Positions 1 through 12,570 of a stretch of DNA of 64,000 bases are shown in pieces. The stretch is from Plecoglossus altivelis. Lineage: Eukaryota > Chordata > Actinopteri > Osmeriformes > Plecoglossidae. Where the stretch lies: assembly GCA_036571765.1 (NCBI GenBank), contig BROE01000009.1, forward strand, positions 8,557,795 to 8,621,794. Direction: 5' to 3'. Within the stretch, counting starts at the first letter, position 1, and each line of letters opens with the position of its first letter. The notes beneath the pieces are model-generated. The model did no database searches. It worked only from the letters and a program-made list of their open reading frames with translations, and was not told the DNA's origin. Position numbers and translations under genes: made by a program.

Positions 1-209
1 TCTTGTTGATGTTTTTGGAGCTCAGATTAGGAATTATTGGTCTAATGGAATAGGATAGACTGCTAGGAAAATATGAAGGGTAAAAGGACCAAGAATGTTG
101 GTGTTCTTGAAGTTTGTTAAAAAAGGGCTTTTTTCTGCCTGAGATTTTACAGGTATGTCAAAGTTGTTTGATTGCAGAATTGAATAATTTCGGTATGTTT
201 TTATCTCAG

Positions 210-2432
210 ATTTCCAGCACAAGATCACAGTGCAGGCTTCTCCATCACGGGACCACCGCCGCAGGAGTCTTCTGGGCTCCAGCCCCCCCAACAGCCCCCC
301 CATCCTGCCACGCCTCCGGGCCATCCAGCGTAAGCCCCTCCCCAGGGAACACATGAATCATCAGAAAACAGACTTTAATCGTAGAATGACAAAACCTATT
401 TTGATAGGTACAACATTCTTATAAAAACATTTTTTACTGCTGTGTTTATGTATTTCCTTCTGGCCTGTGATGTGTTTCCTGCCGGTGCGTCTTGTGTTTC
501 CTGCTGGCTTGTGATGCGCTTCCTGCGGGTGTCTTCCAGTCACTCCGGGGGAGGGGTGCAAGGTGTGGGGCTGCACCACGGGCCTCCAACTAGAGGAGGA
601 AGAGGCCAGGAAGGGCTCACGGAGAAATCGCCGCGCACGCGTGTGTGGACCCCACTACCACCGGGAGCACAGCGCCGACGAAAGGTGAGAGTGTGTAAAG
701 AGAGGAGTTGGGGTGGGGCCATGGAGGGGAACGTGTTAATGTGTGGACCATGGTGCTACAAAGTGAAACCTGTTTTAGAAAACGTGGTGGCCACAAAGTG
801 TTGAAAAAGCCAATACATTCATGACTGCACATGTACTGTAGTTTGCAACTTGATTTTTTTCCCTTCACCTTCAGCATCAAGCCCCCTCAGGAGGGCACCA
901 GGCAGCGTTCTTGCAGCGCTCCTAACCTCCGCAGGTCCCCAAGACACAGCCCTGCTGTACCCGGAGTGCCAAGCCTCACAGAAATGGGTGAGGATGAGCC
1001 GGGACCCAAACCCAGCGCACCTAATCCTCACTTGCAAGTCCATCATTTGTTTCTTGTTAGGATGCCACGTTGAGTAATGCTGTTCCCTTGCAGAGAATGA
1101 GGACTGCTGTTACACCACCGAGCCAGCAGGGGGAGGCTCTCCTGGCAAATCCTACCTCTGCATCCCCTTCCACAGGGAGGGGCACGCTGCTGATGGCGAC
1201 GGGGAGGAGTACTGTCCACGCAGTCACGTGCCAGACACGCCCCCCAGCAGGAAGAGCCCCAGCGGGGGCCGGCGCTCTGAGCTGGTGCTGCTGGGCTGCG
1301 GGGCTCTGCTGGCGGCTGTGGGGCTGGGCTTCAACATACTGGCAGGGGCCCAGCTAGAGGAGAGTTCCAAGCCCCGCTGGGAGGGCTTTTTCCACCGGCC
1401 CGCGGGCCTGCGGAAGTCCGGCAGCCCCCCGATGCGTAGGCTGTTCAGGCGGGAGAGCCCCATGAAGCTCCCTGCGGCCCCCCTACCGGAGCGCGGCCTT
1501 CCTTCCTCCCTCACGCTGCTGTCCTTGTCCTCCATGTCGGACTGTAACTCCACACGGTCACTGCTGCGTTCGGACAGCGAGGAGCTTCTGGTGTACCGTC
1601 CAGCCTCCCCCCAGACTCTGGTCCAGCCTCTACCACAGCCTCAAGCCCAGCCCCAGCCAGCACCAATCAACCCCTTAGTCAACACCCACCTAGAGAGTTT
1701 CAAGTGCCATCCCCGCCAGTCCCTGACCCCAACACACATCCCCTCCGCCCCCAGCTCCTCTCGTTGCCTGCACCGAACCCCTTCAGACGGGGCCATCAAG
1801 AAGGGCTGTCCCCTTCCTCACCTGGCCCCTCTGCCTGTCAGAGTCCCACTTGACAACACAGGTCGGTCTACTATTTCGTATTTAGAGTGATGATATAGCT
1901 TTTATCTTTGGTCTTTTTACATGACATTTAGCTTTTGAGCTAATCCATAACCGTTTTTCTCTCTTCTGGCTGAACAGCTAGTTTCAGATGTTTGAGAGAA
2001 GACACCGCTGAGGTTCCCCGGCTGCCAGACCCCAACCTCGTGTTTCCCCCCACACCTCGCCGTCGCTGCGCCCCCGAGCGCCCCAAAACCCTGGACTTCC
2101 TGTCTCGGCCACGCCCCTCACCCCGGGCGCGTGGCGATGTGTTTTGGGCCGACACTCCAGGCGGGAAGGGCCGGGGTAGCGGACAGGGCACTGAATCCCC
2201 TGCCCACACCTCCAGCACGGAGACCCCCCCTACAGTGGAGTTTGGAGGAGGCGCGGTGCCCCCCACTCCCCTGGAGGCACCCACCCCCTGCTCCCCCCGG
2301 AGGAGCGCCAACCTGCTGGACAAGCGAGATGAGGGACAATGCCGGGACAGTACCCTCCCCCTCTGCAGGCCTGAACCCACCTACCCCCAACACTCGCCCT
2401 ATAACCGGTACAAGCCTGGGTTCTGGTCCTAG
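210..2432 (+). CDS. map3k9: MAP3K9 (mixed-lineage kinase 1), C-terminal part, 5' truncated by window edge
   Basis: Five exons read in frame: 210-329, 540-684, 875-987, 1094-1861 and 1978-2432, with GT-AG introns and a TAG stop. They encode about 533 residues of the serine/proline-rich tail of a mixed-lineage kinase, a MAPKKK that activates MKK4/7 and the JNK pathway. The SH3, kinase, leucine-zipper and CRIB parts lie upstream of the window. Diagnostic blocks shared with human MAP3K9 are HKITVQASP in the first exon, SELVLLGCGALLAAVGLGF, the serine-rich SLSSMSDCNSTRSLLRSDSE, TPSDGA, PRLPDPNLVFPPTPRR, and the extreme C-terminus ending FWS. MAP3K10 and MAP3K11 share some blocks, but the RLPDPN segment and the ending favour MAP3K9. 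Having TTC9 next door, as in human 14q24, supports this. The upstream exons were not seen. Confidence 0.93.
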
Positions 2433-4360
2433 CGAGGCCGCCTCAGCCCCCCTGCGGAGCACCACTGTCACGGCAGCTCCAGGGAGACGAGCAAGCCCAC
2501 TGCTAGGCTTGGAATGATCCTCTTATTTTGCCTGATTAGATCTTAGCGTCATGCAGAGGTGTGCATGTCATTTGTCATCTGTCATTTCAAGGCTTCCGTT
2601 CCCCCCTGGACGTCTACTGAAGGGGCGAGGGATGGCTGGGATTGTACTTTACTGAGGTATTCTGAAGTCCACCGTTTTTTAATTTCCGAGTTCAAAATTG
2701 TGCATTTTAACAAGTGCACTTTTGGACAGCATTTTGAATGTAAAGCTTTATTGATTTGACTTCGGTTGATCATTTCTCCCTCGCAGGTGAATATGGCATA
2801 CTGCACTTTTTACTCATGAAGAATGTTTTTTTCTTCTGCAGACCGAAACATTTCTTTTGCAATTTATTTGTACGTCACTTGAATGTGTTTTTGCTTCATG
2901 TTGGCTGCTAGGGCAGCAGTCTGAGCTGTTTTGTGTCATTCACAAAGTTGTCACCCACCACATGTAAAACGATGTAACCAACATTGTACAGAACCACCTC
3001 ACTGAGCATAAACTACGCTACCCACAAACCATCATGCTTCTCAGAGACACCAGTCCATGTTGTCTAATATTGCAAAAACATCACCACGATGTGTGCAGGT
3101 TTCAACATCTCAACAAAAACATGTCAAATGACTCTGTAGATGATCTGCCTCAGAATTGGCAATTGGATTCCGTGTGTGTATTACGAGAGCGATGGACTGC
3201 ATGAGTTTTCATTCATCATACTGTATGTACAGGCCCAGGAGGCATGTGAAAGTATTTTATGTTGTTGATCATGTATATTTGTTTATTTATGTATTTATTT
3301 GATCATGTATTTATTTTATTTTGTATATTTTTTGCGCTGCTCTATATCTCTCTTTTCTAATTGCGAACACGTGGCTGTTAGCGGTGTCCTGCTGTGTTCA
3401 AAGCACAGGTGCACTTATCCATCCGACTGGCTCCTTCTCAGTACAGTTTCAACACAGCCTGTTTAAAGGCCCCCCGGGTTATTTACCTTGTGTTTTTGCA
3501 GCATTCTTTAAACCATTTCGAGTCCATTTCCCCACCAGATAAGCTACAGCGCTTTGCTCCAACGATGTTGACAGTGTTATGAATCATTTACAATGTTGAA
3601 GCCTATAAGCTACCATCCCCTTAGCTGTCTTGGGTCTGGACTTGTTCGGCATTATAGAGGCGCCCAAGCAGCCGGTCTGAGCACTGGCCAACATGTTAGT
3701 CTCTCCTAACATGGATAATTGGTCCTCCTTGAAGTTGACTCATTTCAAGTGTTAAATACTCCAAGTGTGCTTTCTTTGAGAGGTGACAGTGTGGGGAATG
3801 TAAATACTGACTGCTCTATATTAGAAACAAGGGTGCTATTCATCTATAAGTAATGCACTCTACTGTATCTTCCATTGACACTAAAACTGACACCGTGACC
3901 ACGATACTGATGCTGTGGATGGACTAGGCTTCTGGTCCAAAACATAGGGACCGATCTGTATTAGCACTGGAGAACACTGACTTGAGTAAAATCATGGTTA
4001 AAAATTCAACTGTTCTGAACTGCTGTACTTTAGTATTATGCGTCTTGAAAACCAAATGAGCTGCGAGTGAATTTGGGGATTTTGCGAGTGAACTGTTGTC
4101 GTGGTTTTGTGTTTTGCCACTCGCTGAAAAGGATGGGTTCTCTGCCGGCTGTGCGATGTTCACCTCATTGTTTCAGGTCACCGGCAACCCCCCTTTCAGC
4201 CGAATGGCTCATAGTCACCATGACAACCAAAACAAGAGAGGGGATCCTTCACACCTGCTCATTCCTCGGACAGCAAGTCAGACTGTTCTTATAGTGTGAA
4301 CCAAAACCAGGGACTCAATGAACTTGAATCAAAAACTTTACTCCACAAAATGTCCCTCTC
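2433..4360 (+). other. MAP3K9 3' flank / probable 3' UTR
   Basis: AT-rich sequence without a convincing reading frame follows the MAP3K9 stop. It is probably mostly 3' untranslated region of MAP3K9 and then of the convergent TTC9. I saw no clear AATAAA on the + strand before 4468, so the MAP3K9 cleavage site is not placed. No recognisable mobile element was seen. Confidence 0.4.
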
Positions 4361-4374
4361 AGTCACTTGACACG

Positions 4375-4380
4375 TTTATT
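4375..4380 (-). other. poly(A) signal, candidate for TTC9
   Basis: TTTATT on the + strand reads AATAAA on the - strand, about 630 bases after the TTC9 stop. It is the first canonical signal I noticed downstream of that gene. Inferred from position only. Confidence 0.45.
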
Positions 4381-5011
4381 ACACATACACGTACAGTTAA
4401 CAGTTTATGCAAAGAGTCTGGATGACATCCCTCTGTTAGCATTCATAAAGAAGACAGGCTTTTTCACAATAAAATCAGTTATCTTGCCATTTTAAAAGGT
4501 ATTTACATCTTTGTTATATTCTCCTTTTGGACGTTATAACACACTATGTAAAACGTAAACATGTGCTTGGGTTGGTCATTTGTACACTTTCAATTGCGTT
4601 TGACGCACTTTAAATAACACGTGGGGGGGGGTGACCAAGGGGTCGTCCGACAGTGATTTCATGCTGTTACAAAGACGTCTTGTGCGAGGGTGGACGCCAA
4701 CCCAGCCAGTTACAGTCGCACAGACACATGCTCCATCAATTCATCTCTTCATCACAGCTGGCCCAACAAGAATATGTTTGGATGTTATTGTACAAAAGAA
4801 TTTTTAAAAAGGAACAAAAAAGACAACACCTTTTACAAGGATGCAGATGTGTACACTGGGAAATCACATGACCGGCAACAAGGTGGGTGAACAGTGCCAG
4901 GTTGAAGTCGCCAGCAGGTCCTCAGGCGTCCGGGCAGAATGTCCGGAGCAGGATGTGGGGGAGGTGGGAGGGGGGAGGCAGGTCGCAGGGGTGAGGAGAC
5001 GAGGGAGAGTT

Positions 5012-5983
5012 TTAAGCGGCCTCTTTCTTCTCCCTCTGGGCGTTCCGACGAATCTTCATCTCGGTCAACTGGATGTAACGGATGACGTTGGTGTCTGGGG
5101 AGGAGGCACAGGGAGCGCAGAATCTCTTACGTTTTATATCCGATGAAACCCTGACACATCTATGGTGATGTGGACAAATACATTTTTACAAACACTAAAT
5201 CATCTAAATTCACGTTGAATGTAAGGGTAGTCAGGAAGAAAAGAAAGCTAATTTTGATGGACTGTAACAATGCAGGAACACACATGTTTTATGTGGGTAA
5301 ACTCATGTTGATGCAGATGAAATCATCTTGATCCAGATGAAACGCAAGGATGCACCAGCTCACCTGAGGGCTGCTGCTTGTGTGACTCGTTGAGGTAGTG
5401 AAGCGCCTTGTGAAAGTCTCCTAGATGGTAGTAGGCAACACCGGAGCGGTACAGAGCTTTGAAGTTCTCTCCCTCCTTGCACAGCACCTTCAGACAATAC
5501 TCCTTCACACGCTCATAATTCACCAGCTCCATTTGCAACAGGCAGGCTTGATGGGGAGAACAACTATTAGCTAAGATTAGGAAGCTCAACGACTGACATG
5601 ACTAACTAAACTGGCTAGCAATGAGCACAGTAGTCAAACTGTGCAGATGTGGAACAATACAGTTGAAAAACATTGGAGTGGAAAAAAATCGAATCAAATC
5701 AAGCAACATGAAAACATTTCATAAAACAAGCCAATTACATGTGTATAGACAATTAGACTTGCCTGTGTGCGGTAGGGTATCCCTTGGTACTTGTTATTTC
5801 AGATATCACCACTGTCACTGAGAATCTAAATGGTGGTGGGGGATGATGTCTATGACTCATCCATGAATAAACCATCAACATGGACTTCATGGCTTGGAAC
5901 GTTCTCTCCCTCCCCCTTTGCCAGTCTCTCTCTCTAACTCTCAGTAGTGCTCTCTTGTGTCTGACAGTTTACTACTCTCTCAT

Positions 5984-6067
<84 letters not shown>

Positions 6068-6662
6068 TGTCTCTCTCTCTCTATCTCTCTCTCTCTCTCT
6101 TTCTCTGTGTCTCCCCCCCCCTCTCTCTCTGTCTTTCTCTCTCCCTATCTGGCTCATTCCAGTACTTTCAAATGGAAGGAAAAATGATTTGGCCTTAGAT
6201 TAGCCTACCTGCCAGACTGTTGTAACACTCCAGCTCGGCATTCTCCATCGCGCCTTTCTGCTCGTCTGTCAGGGTGGATTTGCTGATTGTCGGGAGAACT
6301 GATGAGGGCGATTTAGAGCTGGCATCGGGGTCTCCCAGTACCCTACACAACCCTTTCATCTCTAATAATGCGCGATGGTATTTGCCAATCGCCTCCCGAT
6401 ACTTCTTATCCTTGTAACACTGCGTGCCTTGGGTCTTGAAGTCGAGCGCGCGTCGCACAGCATCGGCAGGTTCGGAATGCGCTGGCTTATTTACCACCGA
6501 ACCTCCATGATGTCTGCTGTGATGCTGCTGGTATCGTGCATCTCTGGTCCGGCTGCTGGGAGGATGAGCGCACTGCTGGAGCCGCTGGGCACCGCTAATG
6601 CTGCTGCCTATGTTGAGGCCGCCCGTGCCACCATCAACTCTATCAGTCTGACTCAAACTCAT
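5012..6662 (-). CDS. ttc9: TTC9, tetratricopeptide repeat protein 9, complete
   Basis: Three exons on the - strand: 6662-6209, 5546-5364 and 5094-5012. All junctions are GT-AG and in phase, giving 239 residues against 222 in human TTC9 (recalled). The N-terminal third is low-complexity Ser/Gly/His. It is followed by three TPR helices pairs: one around RRALDFKTQGTQCYKDKKYR, one around NYERVKEYCLKVLCKEGENF, and one around ALYRSGVAYYHLGDFHKALH. The C-terminus has the family block TNVIRYIQLTEMK and ends in a basic tail. TPR proteins of this family are cytosolic adaptors; human TTC9 is reported to bind tropomyosin and Hsp90. The start is the first ATG of the open frame at 6662. A long CT microsatellite sits in intron 1, just after the donor. 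TTC9 converges on MAP3K9 and diverges from MED6. Confidence 0.94.
5986..6158. repeat. (CT)n microsatellite in TTC9 intron 1
   Basis: About 170 bases of nearly pure CT dinucleotides with occasional GT, AT and poly-C interruptions. Because the repeat has no stops it creates long false Leu/Ser and Arg/Glu reading frames on both strands. Confidence 0.97.
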
Positions 6663-8941
6663 CTTGAGAATGAAATAAGAACACGTAGTCTATTCGAAAT
6701 TCTTCACAGCTGTCCTTTTGTCCGGCTGATAAATGAACCAAATTAAATCTATTCAGCGCCACATGCTCGGTTTCGCTGCTGCTTTCGTGTGTCTGCTATT
6801 CCGTCTACTGGCGGTGTCGCAACAGAGTCGTCAGCGCGCAAGCTTAGTGCCCGCTTACATTCTCGCGTATTTCCAGCGTTTTATCGTGACCCTCCGTTGG
6901 GCGTTTAAACCAGAAACTCTCTCTTCAGTAAAAAACAAAAACAAAAAAAACAGAAACAGAAAACAACAAAAAAAGCCGTAAATCTACGTGCTCAGACAAA
7001 TCCTTGCGCAAGCGATTTGCCACTAGGAGGAATGCGATCTATACAGTGAAATCTGATAGCAACATCTTTATCTCCCAGTTGTGCAGCCAACTGCCTCCGC
7101 ATAGTCTAAATAATAACGCGCGTTTAGTGCGCATAGGCAGTTGGGACTCTTTGATGCGCGTGGCCTGTCCTCCAAATGACAAGGTCCCAGTCCTAATGCC
7201 AGGTAGTTATGATGGTATTTGAAGTGAGTTCACATTACTGCTTGAACTTCAGGTTATTTAAGGTTAAGCGACCCTGAGCACATGTAAAGGAAGTTGAATA
7301 CCATCGCTGACATAGAGGAATTGAGTTGCTATCAACACTTAGTTAAGCCTGCCGCTATTTCTGCTACTTCACATGCTGTATCCACATTGGTTGCCATCTC
7401 AAAATAAACAGGGGGGGAAATGCCAGCTGTTTCAGGGTGTGCCTTGAGTTGGGATTCCCGTCCATAATATGTTGTAAATCTGTGTCTTTTTGTTTATCAT
7501 AAATGCTGACTATATTTGATGGGATGTGTAACATTGCAAAAGCCATGTTTCTGTTCTTCACCTCTCTCTCCCCCCCCCTCTCTTTCTCTGTGTCTCCCAT
7601 TGGCGGAACCAAGTTCTCCATTGCCCAAACTCATTGAGCAAATTGTGCAGTCTGTTGTTAACACTTTAAACCATTTCATATGGTAAAACACCATTTTCAA
7701 ATCTCACTTTGACTTTTTAGCTAAACTCGAAACACATTCTCATTCTCAAAAACCCATTCTGCTCTCGAATGCACACGTCATCCATACTGGTAAACACAAG
7801 TAGCAACTATCAAATACAGAGGACACATGTCATTCAATGAACACAACCACTCATAATTGATTTCTCATTCACTAAATGATGTGACACAGCCAATATAAGA
7901 GAGTTCCGAGAGAAAACAGGTTGTTGAAGTTGGAAAGGAGATCTGAGAATTTACATAATAAACAAAATTAGATTGTATTGTATACCATCAAACAGTAAGC
8001 TGTATGCTGTAGAATGAACTAATTTGACAGTTTTTGCCTACTGCTTAGACATTTTTTGCAGAATTTGGCTCATTATGTCAAAACCCAACACATACAACAA
8101 TCAGATTTAACACTTAGAGATTACAGAATGGCATGGAACATTGGGCTTTCCTTTTGTCACAGAAACAGTCTGGACTGCTCAATAGATTTTGACTGGTTGA
8201 AGCTTCATGTCAACAAAGAACAAGAATTACAGAATTACAGAGACAAAGAACAAATTTGAAAAGAAAAAGAAGAAAAAGCAGAGTACTACTTTCTGTTGTC
8301 ATTTATCAGGTCAAATACCTAAATAAGAAATCTGTTTTAAGATTTTAAATGTACTTCTCCCTGAGGACTGTATGTTTGAACATTTTTTACATTTTTTGTT
8401 GTATTTTTTACTGACTGCTTGACAGTGTATGTTTAAAAAAAAACTTTGTTCATGGTTTGAGAGCAGTGTTTGATTTTGAGCGCAGGTAAATCTTTTTTTT
8501 TTTTGTGGTGACAGTTTCATTTTGAGCACAAGTAAAAATGTATTGAGTCTTCAGTTCTATTTTACAAGGGGATTCAGCAGTTAATGTTTTCAGAAAACTT
8601 GAACAACGCTTCAGTAATTGTGATTTATTAGCGGAGAAAAACGGAATCTCACAGATACCATACAGATGTTATGAGATACAACCTGCAGGGGGCATGATTA
8701 AACCTATTCCGTCACTTTCATATCATAGTCCGACTGTAAAAAACGCCGTGTGCGAAAAAAAGAACAATTACACTTTCACGAAAAAATAACTGGATATTAC
8801 ATTATTTAATTATTTTTAGATTTTTTATTCTCTTTTTATGAGGAGAATGGTTTTGTTTTTTGTTGAATAAGTAATGTTTGACGTCATCTAACTTCGACAG
8901 TCTCTAATTGACGAAAATTTCAAGCGACCATTGTTTACAGA
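6663..8941. other. Divergent intergenic region between TTC9 and MED6
   Basis: 2.3 kb between two genes that diverge from it. It must hold both promoters. The part near TTC9 is richer in CpG, while 7700-8900 is AT-rich with homopolymer runs. I see no coding exon, RNA gene or clearly bounded mobile element. A conserved TATA or CCAAT arrangement could not be assigned. Confidence 0.5.
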
Positions 8942-11610
8942 ATGGCATCGGTGGATTTGAAAGGTAGGAAATTGTGATCTCTTTTGTAATTCTTTTACCC
9001 TTTCAACTCTGTAATCCAACACTCAATCGCATGTGAATATTTTTGTTATTGTAATATATATTTTTTATAGATTCAATGCGATTTTTAAGCACTCGTAAAT
9101 ACAAAGTTCAGGGTGATAACATGTTTAGCCTGATCGTAGAAATACAGCTGTCGGTTGTCTCGTATTATGTGGCTAACCTGTTACCTCTCTGGCCCTGCAG
9201 ACAACCTTCTAGGTATATCGTGGGTTGACAGCGGCTGGGTGCCCATTCTCAACCCTGGAAATGTCCTCGACTACTTCTCCGAGAGGAGCAATCCTTTTTA
9301 CGACCGCACTTGTAACAACGAGGTCGTGAAAATGCAGCGACTAACACTGGAGCATCTGAAGTAAGAAGCTCGACAAGCTCTTCCCTCAATGACTAAAATA
9401 TGCATAGCTCATCCAAAACGTTGCCATGTCTTGAAGTTGGGAAATGACGTGACCTCTTTTGAACGTTTCTTTGTCGCAGTCAGATGGTTGGTGTGGAGTA
9501 CATTCTGCTCCATGCTCAGGAGCCTATTCTCTACATCATCCGTAAACAACAAAGACAGTCTCCTACACAAGGTGAGGAGTTGTAAAGGATGATGTAACCT
9601 CAGCCAGTCCCCCACACTGTATTAAAGTAACGCTTCGGCAAGGGTGTAGGTTTCACGATATATTTTGAAAACTGTACATCTGTCCCTCCTCGGACGTACA
9701 CTTTTTACAAAGAATGATCTTCCTCCGTTATTAAAAAGACACTGTCCCAAAGTATATACTATATATTTATTCTTGTACACGTGTTAATTTCTGCATGTTT
9801 ACACCTCTCAGTGATTCCGCTGTCAGATTACTACATCATAGCAGGGGTGGTGTACCAGGCCCCAGACCTTGGAACTGTCATTGGATCCAGAGTGGTAAGA
9901 ATCACCTTTGACCTTGTCCTCACTACAGGGCTAGGTCAGAATGGGCAGATATGGGATAGGTGGGACTGGGTTAATAGGAAGATATAAAAATATCCTCAAA
10001 TAAATATATCATATATATCATATCTTGAAGTAAGATATGACATTTTAGAAAGACAATGTGGATGTGTAGGTGACATGACAGGACATAGTAACATAGGCAG
10101 CAGACCACATGTATCACAACAACTAGCTGAAATAAATGTCTTCATTAAGTCCTGTCTGTACTGTGGCCTGCACTTGGTACATGCATGTTTTTAGAATTTT
10201 CCCCTGAAAATAGCTGTTGGAATGAAAGCTGAGAGAATTGGACCTTTCTACCCATCCATGTGCACGGTGGCAGTGTGGTTAGAGCTCTTACCTCCCAATA
10301 AGGAGATTGTGGGTTCGATTCTTGGGTCAAATATAACATCACAGGATCTCTCTGGGTGGAGTCTGCATGTCCTCCCTGTGTTACCATGGCTTCTCTCCAG
10401 GCACTCCGACTTCCTCCCACTGTCCAAAGACATGCATGTGATAGGTTAATCGGACATTTTAGATTGCCTTGAATGAATAAACGAATGTGAGAGTGAACGG
10501 TGGTCTGTGTCTCTGTGTTAGCCCAGCAACTTGTTGGCCCCAGTCCAGGGTGTACCCTTACTTATGGCCTGAAGTCACCGGGATAGACTCCATTCACCTG
10601 TGACCTCTAACGGGAATAAGTGGCACTGCCATTCCTAACAGGAATCAGCAGTAGAAAATTAGTGAAATGAATGTTCTAAGTACTTGATCTTGACTGCTTC
10701 CCCTTAGCTGTCTGCTGTCCATGGCGTCCAGTCAGCTTTCGATGAGGCCATGTCTTATTGTCGATATCACCCATCCAAAGGATACTGGTGGCACTTTAAA
10801 GACCAGGAGGAAAGAGGTTAGTACTGAGCTATGATGGACGCAGCGTTTCTGAGCTCTAAAAATACGAACCAGCGTGTAGGTGGAGACATATCTTGCAAAA
10901 CAAAATATTTGTGTGCGTTCACAGAGAAGGCGAAGCCCAAGTCTAAGAAGAAAGAGGAGCCCAGTTCACTGTTTCAGCGGCAGCGCGTGGACACACTTCT
11001 GTTGGATCTCAGATCCAAATTCCCCCCAACCTTTTATCAGGTACAGCAGCCACAGTCGTCTGTTTCCTGACAAGTCGAATGGATGGTATTTGGTCGGGGA
11101 GGTGATTGAACCCTGTTACCTTGACACGGGAACACAAATGACTACCGCTAGACCAAGAGTAGTGATATGCTGGCTTTCCAGTCACAGGCAGGGCTACGAA
11201 CAATGTGAGAGTTGATTCAAACCACTCATTTTACATACTGCATATAATTACTTGGTTTATTTTGTATGAGAACATATGTTTTTTTGTGTGTCTATTCTTG
11301 GATCGGTGTATGATTCAGTAATGTCATTTCCCCCCTCCTAACTCTAGCCCAAGCCTGGTGAGAAGCCTATCCCAGGTATGAGTCAAACGCAGATGCTACA
11401 AAGCGTCTGTTCTCCTCATCCACATGATGTTTTAACGTGCGCCCAACAACTGAGACTGATCGCTGGTTCGTTTTTGCAGTGGAGGTGAAGAAGGAGCCGG
11501 AGCCTCCAGCAGAGGTGGTGAAGCAGGAAGAGAGAGAGCCAGCGCCGAAGCCCTCCGCCCCGGCTCCGCCCACCAAACCGCCCCCGGAGAAGCGTGCCAG
11601 GCTGCAGTGA
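8942..11610 (+). CDS. med6: MED6, Mediator complex subunit 6, complete
   Basis: Eight exons: 8942-8963, 9201-9360, 9480-9571, 9812-9894, 10708-10816, 10925-11040, 11348-11375 and 11480-11610. They join in frame to 246 codons, the recalled length of human MED6. Family blocks run from the start (DNLLGISWVDSGW, VLDYFSERSNPFYDRTCNNE) through MVGVEYILLHAQEP, DYYIIAGVVYQAPDL, SAFDEAMSYCRYHPSKGYWW and EEPSSLFQRQRVD to the C-terminal PPEKRARLQ. MED6 is a head-module subunit of Mediator, which links transcription factors to RNA polymerase II in the nucleus. The first exon codes for only seven residues. The Lys/Glu/Pro-rich linker before the last exon is the least conserved part. A SINE lies in intron 4. 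An ATTAAA at 12099 could serve as poly(A) signal. Confidence 0.97.
10260..10660 (+). mobile_element. tRNA-derived SINE in MED6 intron 4
   Basis: The 5' part has RNA polymerase III promoter boxes: A box TGGCAGTGTGG at 10268 and B box GGTTCGATTCT at 10312, spaced as in a tRNA. The body contains phrases common in fish genomic SINEs (GTCCAAAGACATGCATG, CTCTGTGTTAGCCC, GTCCAGGGTGTACCC). It ends in a degenerate GGAATAAGTGG ... TAGAAAAT tail that resembles the 3' end of the LINE at 59587. It is old and mutated, and no clear target-site duplication was found. Family naming would need a repeat library; a tRNA/RTE-type SINE is my best guess. Confidence 0.82.
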
Positions 11611-12441
11611 TGGTCTGGCCTGGAAAACGCATCATGAAGGCGCTGATGAAGGGCCTCATCAGACTGGACTGTGACAAATCCTGTTATTGATCGTGATTGT
11701 GATGAAATGGAAGAACTCGTTTATCTACCAAACTGGATACCAAACAATGGTTTCGCAGTCACTCAATAGAAACGTCCAGAACGCTCTCAGTGCCGCTACT
11801 CCTTTGACATTCTAATGGTGTTCATCACTATTTACATTTGTACACCCCTAGAGCTATTCGGGTTGCCATTTTGTTTTCTTTTACTGGACATTTATCTGTC
11901 GTTTTTGTTTTCTTGTAATCTTGTGATGTAAAGATAGCCTGGTGTACTTGTATCAATGCCTTCCCATCTTTATAAATCAGGGTTATAATAATGTCAGTCA
12001 TGTCAATGATCTACCCCAACCTCAGTCACTGCTTCACTCCCCACGCCTTACATACTTATCATTCCCAAGTCTCAAATCCATTTTAATTCAAGTTTTTAAT
12101 TAAACATATTTATATATTATGCATTTTCAAAATGGTCATGCTGAATTGGCATCGAAGACTAATTGGAGTTGAGTAACATTAATTGGAACCCAGGTATTAA
12201 ACTAAAACTGAATACTTTAATTTATAATATAGTTTGTCAGAATATCGCTTTCTATTTAAACAGTTGAGAGGTGGGTTTTCTTAATTGACTATTTAGTGAT
12301 ACCACATGATGGAGCTATTTATTGAAATATCACCTTCGCGATTATTATATGAAGAAGAAACCGCACGCAGGGCGTGGTGGGATAGCAGACTTTTGACTGG
12401 AGGACCAAGAACAGTGCCCCAGCTGGCTAGCTGCAGAGAAG
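11611..12441 (+). other. MED6 3' UTR and PCNX1 upstream region
   Basis: AT-rich after the MED6 stop, turning to mixed composition near 12360, where the PCNX1 leader probably begins. No other gene is seen. Both genes lie on the same strand less than 1 kb apart. Confidence 0.5.
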
Positions 12442-12513
12442 ATGGCTGCAGTGGGGATGTTCAGGCCAGTGTCTGAAAACAGTGCCCTGTTTGCCATGTT
12501 TCAAGACGGCTAG
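12442..12513 (+). promoter_or_regulatory. Upstream ORF in the PCNX1 leader, 23 codons
   Basis: An ATG in a good context (GAAGATGG) opens a 23-codon frame ending in TAG, 57 bases before the PCNX1 start codon. The frame is distinct from that of PCNX1. If the transcript starts upstream of 12442, ribosomes would meet this ORF first. The transcription start is not known from sequence, so the role is inferred. Confidence 0.5.
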
Positions 12514-12570
12514 CCTTCGTGACACCCCTTTTATTTGGTCGTTTCTTCAAGGATACGAAGGGGATAAAAC

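Noticed and set aside
5880..6203. Long Leu/Ser and Arg/Glu open frames over the CT repeat
   Set aside because: Products of a stop-free dinucleotide repeat within TTC9 intron 1. The same applies to 23281-23736 and 26471-26968.
6375..6746. 123-codon + strand frame over TTC9 exon 1
   Set aside because: It is the antisense shadow of the conserved TTC9 coding exon.
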